64,000 nt of DNA from an uncultured Clostridia bacterium (GCA_947303805.1 CAMYZE010000002.1:62001-126000), one strand, 5' to 3'. Counted from the first letter of the stretch, positions 36,217 through 44,264 are shown. The notes: generated from the letters alone by a model not told the origin. Translations and numbers: made by a program.

Positions 36217-36750
36217 TTACTTTTTTGGTGTTAAAACAATACTCATATTTCTACCTTCAGTCTTAGAAGGTTTCTCAATCGTAGAACAATCTGAAAGCTG
36301 ATTTGCAAAATCAGTAAGTACATGTTCAGACTCTTTCATATGAGCCATTTCTCTACCTCTAAATCTCAATGTTACTTTTAATTTATGCCCATTGCTTAAA
36401 AATTTTCTTCCTGCATTAACCTTTGTATTTAAATCATTGGTATCAATGTTGGGTGTCATCCTAATTTCTTTTAACTCAGCTTGTTTTTGATTTTTTTTGG
36501 CCTCTTTTTCTTTTTTTATTAATTCATAACGATATTTACCAAAATCAATAATCTTACAAACAGGTGGATTAGCATTTGGAGAAATCTTTACTAGATCTAA
36601 TTCCATCTCAGCAGCTTTATTGTAAGCCTCTCTACTTGACATTATTCCAAGTTGTTCTCCATCTGGTCCAATAACTCTTACTTCAGGATCTCTAATCCTA
36701 TCATTAATTTGTATTTCTCTTTCGTTTATAAATTTCACCCTTCCTTTCAC
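36217..36750 (-). CDS. infC: Translation initiation factor IF-3 (start codon probably AUA at 36729)
   Basis: 177 residues from the most upstream GTG; about 170 from the better start. The IF3 pattern is clear: INDRIRDPEVRVIGPDGEQLGIM, then KEIRMTPNIDTND, GHKLKVTLRFRGREMAH. The two GTG candidates (36750, 36738) either lack a ribosome site or overlap it. An ATA at 36727-36729 lies eight bases after GGAAGGG and gives the product start NEREIQIND. IF-3 genes elsewhere use rare AUU, AUC or AUA starts as part of self-control, so the rare codon is credible. Confidence 0.95.
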   Translation of the reverse strand: MKGRVKFINEREIQINDRIRDPEVRVIGPDGEQLGIMSSREAYNKAAEMELDLVKISPNANPPVCKIIDFGKYRYELIKKEKEAKKNQKQAELKEIRMTPNIDTNDLNTKVNAGRKFLSNGHKLKVTLRFRGREMAHMKESEHVLTDFANQLSDCSTIEKPSKTEGRNMSIVLTPKK

Positions 36751-36765
36751 ATGTGCCTATGTTGG

Positions 36766-36855
36766 CAAAAAAAAATAGTGGACATAAAGACATCCACCAT
36801 AAAATAATTTTATGTAACCATAGTCGCATATGCTTCTAGGTGAGATGTGGACATC
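36766..36855 (-). promoter_or_regulatory. Attenuator leader of infC-rpmI-rplT (L20-leader type)
   Basis: The 144-base gap before infC holds a terminator: an 8-bp stem GTGGATGT / ATGTCCAC (36778-36797) followed on the minus strand by TATTTTTTTTG. Upstream in the RNA, GATGTCCAC (within 36844-36855) can pair with GTGGATGTC, the 5' half of that stem, over nine positions including two G-U pairs. The two structures exclude each other, as expected for attenuation by protein L20 in Firmicutes. Confidence 0.75.
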
Positions 36856-36869
36856 TTCTTAACATTAAT

Positions 36870-36898
36870 ATTTTACACAAAATGCAAAAAAAAGTCAA
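36870..36898 (-). promoter_or_regulatory. Promoter of infC-rpmI-rplT
   Basis: TTGACT (36893-36898), 17-base spacer and TAAAAT (36870-36875) on the minus strand. The -35 box contains the TGA stop codon of the upstream phosphatase gene. Confidence 0.8.
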
Positions 36899-37968
36899 TA
36901 TTTTTTTCCTTGCATTATATCAGTAAACTTCTTGATATCTTCATTGGTAATATCTAAAAAATTAAGGAAACTTACAGGGTGTTTTAAAATGTCAAGTGTG
37001 CTATATGTAAATCCCCTAACAGATGCAATATTGTCCTGCATTTCTCCTTGTACAATTTTGTAATATTGTTCAGAACCTCGCTTAACTCTATAAAAGTTTT
37101 CATAAGTTCTCATAAAGTCAATTATCAACTCATTTTTACTAGCACCAAGAAGTGAAGCAAATATTGCACAAACTGCACCAGTCCTATCTTGTCCCTCCAT
37201 ACAATGAATTAAATACGGACCATCATTTTCATTTATAAACTTCATTGCTCTGAGTACACATTTACCAAAATTATAGGAAGTAATATCTGCATTTGTATTT
37301 AAAAATAAAACATTTTGTCTTGAGTAATAAGTATATTGATAATTTGGGAACTTTTGAGTGTCATCTGCATGATTATTTAAATTAACTATTGTTTTAATCC
37401 CATATTTTTTTAGACAAGCATCAGCATATTCGTCTCGTTTCATAAAAGGATCAATAGGTGATGAAGATCTATATAGTATCCCCTCTTTAATCCTACCACC
37501 TTTTACAGCTCTAAAATTGCAATAATCTTCATCGCTTAAATCAGCATAATCCTCTCTATTATTTGTCCTAATAAGGTTATAAACTTGAAACTGCTCATGA
37601 TATCCTTTTTTCTCTTCAAGTTCCAATGTAAATGTAATCGGAAATTTTATTCCTTTAGCAACAAGTATATCAACATTTCGATCTTCATTTTCAATAAAAG
37701 CCGCTATTCTATATTTTTTCACAAAATTTGAATGAAATGATATTAGCGGTATTGTTTTAAACATCTTGTCACCTACAAGAACTGTCCCACCGGAGTGAGT
37801 ACATCTATAGCTAGGTACATATGGGACAATAATAGATCTATCTAAAAATGAAACTCTTATAGTATCTTCAAATTCGAATCCTTCCTTTGCAAAATCTTCC
37901 ATAGTAAAAGGCGTTCTAATATCACCATAAAATCCAATATCTTCAAATTTTGCATCAAACTTTAACAC
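36895..37968 (-). CDS. Tyrosine/dual-specificity phosphatase family protein
   Basis: 357 residues. The catalytic loop LIHCMEGQDRTGAVCA (Cys and Arg of C-x5-R, near 259) and the family start GILYRSSSP around 165 match the bacterial tyrosine-phosphatase family (Y_phosphatase3 type). The first 140 residues form a separate beta-rich module (TIRVSFLDRSIIVPYVPSYR, TFTLELEEKKGY) that I do not recognise. No signal peptide, so it acts in the cytoplasm on protein or phosphoinositide-like substrates. It follows the second DUF6273 gene by 10 bases. Confidence 0.88.
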   Translation of the reverse strand: MLKFDAKFEDIGFYGDIRTPFTMEDFAKEGFEFEDTIRVSFLDRSIIVPYVPSYRCTHSGGTVLVGDKMFKTIPLISFHSNFVKKYRIAAFIENEDRNVDILVAKGIKFPITFTLELEEKKGYHEQFQVYNLIRTNNREDYADLSDEDYCNFRAVKGGRIKEGILYRSSSPIDPFMKRDEYADACLKKYGIKTIVNLNNHADDTQKFPNYQYTYYSRQNVLFLNTNADITSYNFGKCVLRAMKFINENDGPYLIHCMEGQDRTGAVCAIFASLLGASKNELIIDFMRTYENFYRVKRGSEQYYKIVQGEMQDNIASVRGFTYSTLDILKHPVSFLNFLDITNEDIKKFTDIMQGKKY

Positions 37969-37978
37969 ATCGCACCTC

Positions 37979-38725
37979 TTAACTACATTCCACCCAAATA
38001 CAAGGTCTTAAACCATTTCCTCTTGTAGCAACTCCATCTCCACTATAACCTATTCCACCAGCGGCATATACTATGGCTGCTGATGACATACTTCTCCCTG
38101 GACTTCTTAACCACCATACACTATATCCAACACTTGTTTCATATTTTGAAATCCATAATCCTTCTTTTTTTGCATACTTAGTTCCAACTGCTCTATAGTC
38201 TTTACTGTATTTAAAATACTGTTTAGCTTCTTCAATGCTAAGAAGAAAAACATAATCATTTGTTTGAAACTCTGAAATTACATTTTGAACATGATTACCA
38301 ACATTTTCAGTTATAACTTTTCTAATACGCATTTTTTCTATATCATTAAATGCAATGTCATAAAAATCATAATTTAACCACAATCTAATGTTTGAATCTC
38401 TCCAATTAGTTGGGCTCCATAAATAATTATAAGGCATAGTCTTAATGATGTCTTTTGTTATAAGCAATGCATACTCATTTATTCGATCAAGAACCATCCA
38501 CTTGATGGGAACTCTTTCAATTTCATCATCACTGTTTAAATCATAGAATCTACCAAATTCTAACTCATCTCCAGCTTTTATTTTTTTTGATAAAAATATT
38601 TCAGTATTTATTTCGTTAGTAATTTTAGTTTCTTCTCTTTCAATGGTTGCTGATGAATATGATGAACCATACATTAAAACAACAACAATAATAATATATA
38701 TGATTATTCTTTTAAAATACGACAT
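37979..38725 (-). CDS. Exported DUF6273-like protein (paralogue 2)
   Basis: 248 residues with an N-terminal signal or anchor segment (about 5-25). The domain matches paralogue 1 at 31209-32051: FGRFYDLN, VPIKWMVLDR, YALLITKDII, TNWRDSNIRLWLNYDFYDIAF, then YWWLRSPGRS-type (VWWLRSPG) and a C-terminal GLRPCIWVEC. The W-LRSP and RP endings are typical of DUF6273-type surface domains. Function unknown. It lies between the rhomboid-like gene (one base before) and the phosphatase gene. Confidence 0.83.
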   Translation of the reverse strand: MSYFKRIIIYIIIVVVLMYGSSYSSATIEREETKITNEINTEIFLSKKIKAGDELEFGRFYDLNSDDEIERVPIKWMVLDRINEYALLITKDIIKTMPYNYLWSPTNWRDSNIRLWLNYDFYDIAFNDIEKMRIRKVITENVGNHVQNVISEFQTNDYVFLLSIEEAKQYFKYSKDYRAVGTKYAKKEGLWISKYETSVGYSVWWLRSPGRSMSSAAIVYAAGGIGYSGDGVATRGNGLRPCIWVECS

Positions 38726-38726
38726 G

Positions 38727-39341
38727 CTAAATTTTATTCCTCAATAACACAAAAAATATAAATACATTTGCAGCACTACAAACTATTGCAACTCGATTTG
38801 CAACGCCAGACGACAAAAACAATATGACATATAAAACTATTTCGACATATGCAAAATATTTTGCTTTAATAGGAATAATAAAATATAGATAAAAATAAGC
38901 ATCAGGAAAAGAAAGTGCAAAAGCTACTATAATTGAAAAAAATGAATAAGTTGGTACTATATAGATATTGTCTTTTAATACAAAATATGAAAAAAAAGCA
39001 CCAATAATTAGACTTAAATATCCAATTAGTAAATAAAGATTAAATTTGAAACTCCCCCACATCATAGTAAGAGTTTTAGTAAGTGAATAGTAAACATAAA
39101 TTAAAACTAAAGATAAAATTATTGAACTGCTATTAGATAGTGGATAAAAAATAAAAGTTACAAGTCTCCAAACCTGACCTGAAAGTATTTTATCTACATC
39201 AAGAGATAAGTAAAATATATAAAAAAGGGGATTAAAAATATTCATGATTAAACCAAGCAAAAAAATAGCAGTCATATACATATATAAATTACTAAATCTC
39301 AACCAAGGGCATTTTCGTTCTATTTTATCTAATAAACTCAT
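38727..39341 (-). CDS. Rhomboid/Derlin-like membrane protein without catalytic residues
   Basis: 204 residues with six predicted membrane helices. GQVWRLVTFIFYP after helix 1 and WGSFKFNLYLL resemble the L1 loop and following helix of rhomboid-family proteins; IPIKAKYFAYV is also typical. The Ser of the G-x-S-G motif and the late catalytic His are absent, so it should be an inactive rhomboid-like protein. Its ATG lies six bases after an extended -10 box and has no ribosome site. First gene of the transcript that leads to the phosphatase. Confidence 0.75.
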   Translation of the reverse strand: MSLLDKIERKCPWLRFSNLYMYMTAIFLLGLIMNIFNPLFYIFYLSLDVDKILSGQVWRLVTFIFYPLSNSSSIILSLVLIYVYYSLTKTLTMMWGSFKFNLYLLIGYLSLIIGAFFSYFVLKDNIYIVPTYSFFSIIVAFALSFPDAYFYLYFIIPIKAKYFAYVEIVLYVILFLSSGVANRVAIVCSAANVFIFFVLLRNKI

Positions 39342-39347
39342 ATAAAT

Positions 39348-39380
39348 AATATAGCAAAAAATATAAAATTATGCTATACT
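39348..39380. promoter_or_regulatory. Divergent promoter region (rhomboid-like gene / YtxH-like gene)
   Basis: Plus strand: TATACT (39375-39380) with an upstream TGC (extended -10), weak -35 TAGCAA (39352-39357), 17-base spacer. Minus strand: TGC-TATATT (39348-39356), six bases before the ATG. The two overlap within an inverted repeat TAGCA...TGCTA (39352-39376). Confidence 0.55.
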
Positions 39381-39410
39381 AAAATTGCATTTAAACATGG
39401 AGGTATTAAT

Positions 39411-39860
39411 ATGGGAAAAGGTAAAGGTCTCACATTCACACTATTTGCTATTCTAGGTGCAGTAACTGGTTATGCAAGTTACATGGCAAGAAAAGATGAG
39501 TTTTCAGATGAAACAAAAAGTAAATATGATGTCTTCTTAAATAAAGCTAAAAATGTAGGCACAGACCTTCAAAGGACATACACATCTATAGGCAATAAGA
39601 GGCAATTTACTAATAGTACTAAAAATCTTTCTGAAAGTGCGATGAAACTTGCTAGCAAAGCTGGTGACTTAGTAGTAAGTGCAACTACAGACATCTACAA
39701 ACATGCAAAATCGCAAGTCGCAGAAACTATTGAAAATGCTAAAAATGATTTTAGTGACTTTAATGCAAATTACAAAAATAAAAATACAAATAAGACAAAT
39801 AACAAAAAATCTACTAAAAAAGAATCGAAAGTCAAGAAAAAAACTAGCAAGAAAAAATAA
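39411..39860 (+). CDS. YtxH-like protein with Lys-rich tail
   Basis: 149 residues. A short hydrophobic segment (GLTFTLFAILGAVTGYASYMA, about 5-25) anchors the protein; the rest is helical and charged, like YtxH/general stress proteins, and ends in a Lys/Asn/Thr-rich tail (about 118-149). No enzyme motif is present. It has GGAGG before the ATG, its own extended -10 promoter, and shares a two-way terminator with thrS. One of two plus-strand genes. Role unknown; a stress or surface-associated function is inferred from the family. Confidence 0.78.
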   Translation: MGKGKGLTFTLFAILGAVTGYASYMARKDEFSDETKSKYDVFLNKAKNVGTDLQRTYTSIGNKRQFTNSTKNLSESAMKLASKAGDLVVSATTDIYKHAKSQVAETIENAKNDFSDFNANYKNKNTNKTNNKKSTKKESKVKKKTSKKK

Positions 39861-39871
39861 TCATTACATAT

Positions 39872-39896
39872 AAAAACCGCCACAATGGCGGTTTTC
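39872..39896. terminator. Bidirectional terminator between YtxH-like gene and thrS
   Basis: Perfect 9-bp stem AAAACCGCC / GGCGGTTTT with five-base loop and T-runs on both sides, placed between the convergent stop codons. Confidence 0.9.
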
Positions 39897-39897
39897 T

Positions 39898-41700
39898 TTA
39901 TTTGTTAAATGCATCTACCTCTACCTTTCTAATAGTTTTAGAATCAATTTCTTTAGAAATCATAGAAATAAAGCTTTCCACATCACTTGTTCCTTCATCT
40001 CCCTTAAATCTACTTCTTACCGAAACTTTACTTTCTTCAGCTTCTTTTGGTCCAACAACTAACATATATGGAATTTTATGAGTTTGTGCTTCTCTAATTT
40101 TATATCCCATCTTTTCAGCTCTATCATCTAGATGAACTCTTATTCCAGCCTTTTCTATCTCATCTTTTACTTTCTTAGCATAGTCCAAAGTTTTATCAGA
40201 TACAGGTATAACTTCTACTTGAGTAGGGCTAAGCCATGTAGGGAATGCTACAGCGAAGTGTTCGATAAGTATACCCATAAATCTTTCAACTGACCCAAAG
40301 CATACTCTATGAATCATAATAGGCTGATGTTTTTCTCCGTCAGCACCTATGTACTCAAGGTTAAATCTCTGTGGAAGTTGTATATCTAATTGGATTGTTC
40401 CACATTGCCAAGTTCTTCCGAGACAATCTCTTAAATGGAAGTCTATCTTTGGTCCATAAAATGCTCCATCGCCTTCATTGATTATATATTTAATTCCATT
40501 ATTCTTAAGTGCATTTGCAAGTCCATCTTCTGCTCTATCCCATTCTTCGTCTGTGCCCATTCTATCTTCAGGTCGAGTAGATAACTCAACAAAATAGTCA
40601 AACTCAAACATTTTATAAACTTGGTCAATAATTTGTATAATTCGAGTGACTTCTTCTTCTATTTGTTCTTGAGTTATATATATGTGAGCATCGTCTTGAG
40701 TAAAACATCTTACTCTCATAAGACCATGCAATTCTCCAGATTTTTCATGTCTATGGACTATTCCTGGTTCTGCAAATCTCTTAGGTAAATCTCTATAACT
40801 TCTTGGCTCACTCATATATACTAAAATTGAACCTGGGCAATTCATAGGTTTAAGACAAAAATCCATATCATCTATACTTGTGCTGTACATATTTTCGCCA
40901 TAGTGATCCCAATGTCCCGAAGTAACCCAAAGTTGTTTATTAAGCATTATAGGTGTCATTATTTCTTCGTATCCATTTGCTCGATGAATCTTTCTCCAAT
41001 AATCCATAAGAGTATTTCTGATAATCATACCATTAGGTAAAAAGAAAGGGAAGCCTGGACCATATTCACTTAGCATAAAGATACCTAAATCTCTACCAAG
41101 TTTTCTATGATCTCTTTTTTTAGCCTCTTCCATCATATGAATATATGCATCTAAATCATCTTTCTTAAAGAAAGCTGTTGCATATATTCTTGTGAGCATT
41201 TTATTCTTTTCATTACCCCTCCAATATGCTCCAGCTATATTCATTAATTTAAAATGTTTGAAATCTGAAGTGTGAAGAAGGTGTGGGCCACCACATAAAT
41301 CAATAAAATCATCTTGTTTTGCAAAGTAAACTTTTTCCCCTTCAGGCAAGTCTTCAACAAGTTCAACTTTATAATCTTCATTTCTATCTTTAAAGAATTT
41401 AATTGCATCAGCTCTATCCATGGTATATCTTTCCATGGTAGCATTTTCTTTTATTATCTTTCTCATTTCCTCTTCAATCTTTGGGAAATCTTCATCAGAA
41501 ATCTTTTCATCTCCAAAATCAATATCGTAATAAAAACCATTATCAATAAATGGTCCAATTGCGAGTTTTGCTTTTGGATATAATCGTTTGATAGCATTTG
41601 CCATTATATGACTGCCAGTATGTCTTAGTGTCTCCAATGCATAGATATCACTTTGATCATAATCTTTTGTGCTTCCATCTTTTTCAATAATTCTAATCAT
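39898..41700 (-). CDS. thrS: Threonyl-tRNA synthetase lacking the N-terminal TGS domain
   Basis: 600 residues. The editing domain begins almost at once: LRHTGSHIMANAIKRLYP (HxxxH site near residue 30) and CGGPHLLHTSDFKHF, followed by the class II catalytic core (KPMNCPGSILVYMS; RVCFGSVERFMGILIEHF) and the anticodon domain (IPVSDKTLDYAKKV). Usual ThrS has about 640 residues with a 60-residue TGS domain first; here only the first dozen residues (MIRIIEKDGSTK) resemble it. The ATG with GAGAGGTG upstream is preferred. No T-box is present; ecfT lies ten bases upstream. Confidence 0.95.
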   Translation of the reverse strand: MIRIIEKDGSTKDYDQSDIYALETLRHTGSHIMANAIKRLYPKAKLAIGPFIDNGFYYDIDFGDEKISDEDFPKIEEEMRKIIKENATMERYTMDRADAIKFFKDRNEDYKVELVEDLPEGEKVYFAKQDDFIDLCGGPHLLHTSDFKHFKLMNIAGAYWRGNEKNKMLTRIYATAFFKKDDLDAYIHMMEEAKKRDHRKLGRDLGIFMLSEYGPGFPFFLPNGMIIRNTLMDYWRKIHRANGYEEIMTPIMLNKQLWVTSGHWDHYGENMYSTSIDDMDFCLKPMNCPGSILVYMSEPRSYRDLPKRFAEPGIVHRHEKSGELHGLMRVRCFTQDDAHIYITQEQIEEEVTRIIQIIDQVYKMFEFDYFVELSTRPEDRMGTDEEWDRAEDGLANALKNNGIKYIINEGDGAFYGPKIDFHLRDCLGRTWQCGTIQLDIQLPQRFNLEYIGADGEKHQPIMIHRVCFGSVERFMGILIEHFAVAFPTWLSPTQVEVIPVSDKTLDYAKKVKDEIEKAGIRVHLDDRAEKMGYKIREAQTHKIPYMLVVGPKEAEESKVSVRSRFKGDEGTSDVESFISMISKEIDSKTIRKVEVDAFNK

Positions 41701-41710
41701 ATTCACCTCT

Positions 41711-42529
41711 CTATAATGCAATTATATCAATTTTAATATATCTTGTAATAAATATCAATACAATAAATACTAATAATATAATATAAGTAATATAGTCTAT
41801 TCTCTTATAGGTTAATGGTCTAAGTTTGGTCCTTTTTACATTATTTGAATAGCACCTCGACTCCATAGCATATGCTAAATCATTGGCTCTTCTAAAGGCA
41901 GACACAAATAGAGGCACTAGGAGTGGCACTAAAGATTTTGCCTTTTCTATTAGATTTCCTTTGTCGAAATCAGCACCTCTAGAAATTTGTGCCTTCATAA
42001 TCTTATCTACTTCTTCGATTAATATTGGTATAAATCTAAGAGCTATTGACATCATGAGAGCAATCTCGGCAACAGGGATTTTAAAAACATTTAAAAAAGA
42101 AAGTCCCTTCTCCAATCCATCAGTTAGTTTGCTTGGGGTTGTTGTTAAAGTCAAAATTGAAGATCCGATAACTAAATATATCAATCTAATGGCCATTTTA
42201 ATTGCAATTACAAGCCCTTCTTTTGTGACAGACAAAGGTCCAAAAATAAGTATCTTTTCACCTGGAGTCAAAAAAATATTAAAAACTATTGATATTAATA
42301 GTAAAAACAAAAGTGACTTAAGACCTCTTATAATATATTGAAACGGAACCTTACAGAGCACTATAGATATTATAAGAAAAAAAGTTGCTAAAATGTATGC
42401 AAAAATATTAGTTGATATAAAAAGTGAAATTAAAAAAATAAGCGTTGCTACCAACTTAACTCTCGGGTCTAGTGAATGAATCACACTATCCTTTTTATAG
42501 TATTGTCCAAATGTAATATCTCTAATCAT
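41711..42529 (-). CDS. ecfT: ECF transporter T component
   Basis: 272 residues with about six membrane helices. The coupling motif ARG appears twice in variant form (SRGADF near 190, ESRCYSN near 222), as expected for EcfT binding to the ATPases. Start MIRDITFGQYYKKDSVIHSLDPRVKL is typical. It overlaps ecfA2 by 4 bases (ATGA). The EcfT-A1-A2 module works with separate substrate-binding S proteins for vitamins or metals, none of which are in this window. Confidence 0.96.
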   Translation of the reverse strand: MIRDITFGQYYKKDSVIHSLDPRVKLVATLIFLISLFISTNIFAYILATFFLIISIVLCKVPFQYIIRGLKSLLFLLLISIVFNIFLTPGEKILIFGPLSVTKEGLVIAIKMAIRLIYLVIGSSILTLTTTPSKLTDGLEKGLSFLNVFKIPVAEIALMMSIALRFIPILIEEVDKIMKAQISRGADFDKGNLIEKAKSLVPLLVPLFVSAFRRANDLAYAMESRCYSNNVKRTKLRPLTYKRIDYITYIILLVFIVLIFITRYIKIDIIAL

Positions 42530-43368
42530 TTTAATCTAGTTAACGACTCAACTATCTCATTAAATTTAAGTTTTCTTTTGTCAATATTATAGCCTTTACT
42601 TGTTAACTCATGATAAATTTGAGCAGCATATGGCATATCAAGACTTGCATCATTCATAACTTTTAAATCTGTAAGCACGTCGCATGGAGCTCCTATTTTA
42701 ATTACCTTACCTTTTTTTAATACAATTACCTTATTAGCATATTCGATTACATCATCTAGATTATGTGTTATATAAATAATTGTAGTGCCAAACTTCTCAT
42801 TTAATGATTTAATTAAATTATAAAATTTAACTTTTGAAGTTGGATCTAATCCAGCATCAGGTTCATCGAATATTAAGATATCTGGATTCATAACGAAGAC
42901 ACCGGCAAATGCAACTTTTCTTTTTTCACCACCTGAAAGATTAAATGGAGTTTCATCCTTCAAATGTTCAATACCAAGAAGTTTTAAAACTTCATAAGAC
43001 TTATCATATGCTTCATCTTTAGACAATCCCTTTTTTAAAGCGCCAAAGGCAACATCATCAATTACTGTCTCGGAAAATAATTGGTACTCTGGATATTGGA
43101 ATACAACACCACATTTAAACCTAAGATTAGTCAAATCGAAATCTTTGCTGTAAATATTTTTATCCTTAAAATAAATCTCTCCACTATCTGCCTTATATAA
43201 ACCATTTAAATGGCTAATCAATGTACTCTTTCCGCTTCCAGATTCACCAATTATTGCCACAAAATCTTTTTCGTCAATATTAAATGATATATCATCAATG
43301 GCATATTTTGATGAATCATCATACTTATCATATTTATACTTAAGATTTTTTACTTCAAGAATTGACAT
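42526..43368 (-). CDS. ecfA2: ECF transporter ATPase A2
   Basis: 280 residues of an ABC ATPase: Walker A GESGSGKS, Q-loop QYPEYQLF, signature LSGGEKRKVAFAG, Walker B LIFDEPDAGLDP and switch His (THNLDDV). The Q-loop Q-Y/N-P-x-x-Q pattern marks EcfA proteins. Overlaps ecfA1 by 19 bases and ecfT by 4. Confidence 0.96.
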   Translation of the reverse strand: MSILEVKNLKYKYDKYDDSSKYAIDDISFNIDEKDFVAIIGESGSGKSTLISHLNGLYKADSGEIYFKDKNIYSKDFDLTNLRFKCGVVFQYPEYQLFSETVIDDVAFGALKKGLSKDEAYDKSYEVLKLLGIEHLKDETPFNLSGGEKRKVAFAGVFVMNPDILIFDEPDAGLDPTSKVKFYNLIKSLNEKFGTTIIYITHNLDDVIEYANKVIVLKKGKVIKIGAPCDVLTDLKVMNDASLDMPYAAQIYHELTSKGYNIDKRKLKFNEIVESLTRLK

Positions 43369-44192
43369 AGTTCTTTTACATTAAATTCATTTCCCTTTAA
43401 ATTAATGCCATTTGCCTTTAAAGCACTCGCAAGTTTAGGAATGTATGGTAACATAATCCCGTACTTTTCAAGTTCTGAACCTCTAAGAGTGATATTATTT
43501 GGTGTGTCATCCATTGTCACTTTGCCATTATTGAATACAATAACCCTATCAGCATATGAAATCTCATCAATATAATGAGAAATTAAAATAACAGTAATTT
43601 TTTCATCCTTATTTAGTCTTTTAACTCTATCAATTAAATCTTTCCTCCCATTTTTGTCGATCATACTTGTAGGCTCATCGAGAACTAAAATTTTCGATTT
43701 CATTGAGAGTATTCCAGCAATAGATACTTTTTGCTTTTGCCCACCTGAAAGTTTTGATGTTACTGAATATCTTAAATCTTTAATTCCAAGACATTCTAGC
43801 GACTCATTAATTCTCTTATCCATAGTCTCAGAATCAATACAAAGATTTTCCATACCAAAAGCAATATCTTCTTCTACAATACTAGCAACTATTTGATTAT
43901 CAGGATTTTGAAATGCCATACCAATATTCTTGCGAATCTCAATAGTCTTGGTCTCATCTTTAGTATTCATTCCATTTATAAGTACATCACCAAAAGTTGG
44001 AAGTATAAGTGCATTTAAACACTTTGCAAAAGTAGATTTTCCACTACCATTTCGACCAAGAATACAAACAAACTCTCCTTCATTAATAGAAAGATTAATC
44101 CCATCAAGTGCTCTTTTCTGTGATGTCACGGCACCTTCCGAGTTCATGATATCGAAATCAACTATTAAATTTTTTATCTGAATATTCTGCAT
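43350..44192 (-). CDS. ecfA1: ECF transporter ATPase A1
   Basis: 280 residues: Walker A GRNGSGKS, Q-loop QNPDNQIV, signature LSGGQKQKVSIAG, Walker B LVLDEPTSMID and switch His (ISHYIDE). Together with EcfA2 and EcfT it forms the energizing module. The ATG has no ribosome site; a GC-rich 29-bp palindrome ends just seven bases upstream and may have displaced it. Confidence 0.96.
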   Translation of the reverse strand: MQNIQIKNLIVDFDIMNSEGAVTSQKRALDGINLSINEGEFVCILGRNGSGKSTFAKCLNALILPTFGDVLINGMNTKDETKTIEIRKNIGMAFQNPDNQIVASIVEEDIAFGMENLCIDSETMDKRINESLECLGIKDLRYSVTSKLSGGQKQKVSIAGILSMKSKILVLDEPTSMIDKNGRKDLIDRVKRLNKDEKITVILISHYIDEISYADRVIVFNNGKVTMDDTPNNITLRGSELEKYGIMLPYIPKLASALKANGINLKGNEFNVKELCQFLK

Positions 44193-44199
44193 ATATATT

Positions 44200-44228
44200 T
44201 GTAGGGGCGGATACTATCCGCCCCTACA
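44200..44228. repeat. 29-bp palindromic element, copy 2
   Basis: Arms TGTAGGGGCGG / CCGCCCCTACA, 7-base loop ATACTAT. It matches the element at 35531-35559 in all 22 arm bases. It sits between the ecfA1 start (7 bases away) and the stop codon of the wall-binding protein. Confidence 0.85.
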
Positions 44229-44264
44229 CACATGATAAAATATTTAAATTTAATCTTTGTTAGC

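Noticed and set aside
36844..36855. Stand-alone hairpin GATGT/ACATC in the infC leader
   Set aside because: The loop would be only two bases; pairing with the terminator arm is more likely.
41701..41710. T-box leader for thrS
   Set aside because: Only ten bases separate thrS from ecfT.
35531..44228. Repeats as CRISPR or IS ends
   Set aside because: No regular spacers and no transposase gene; elements are single and far apart.
44200..44228. 29-bp palindrome as intrinsic terminator of the wall-binding gene
   Set aside because: No T-run on either strand after the stem.
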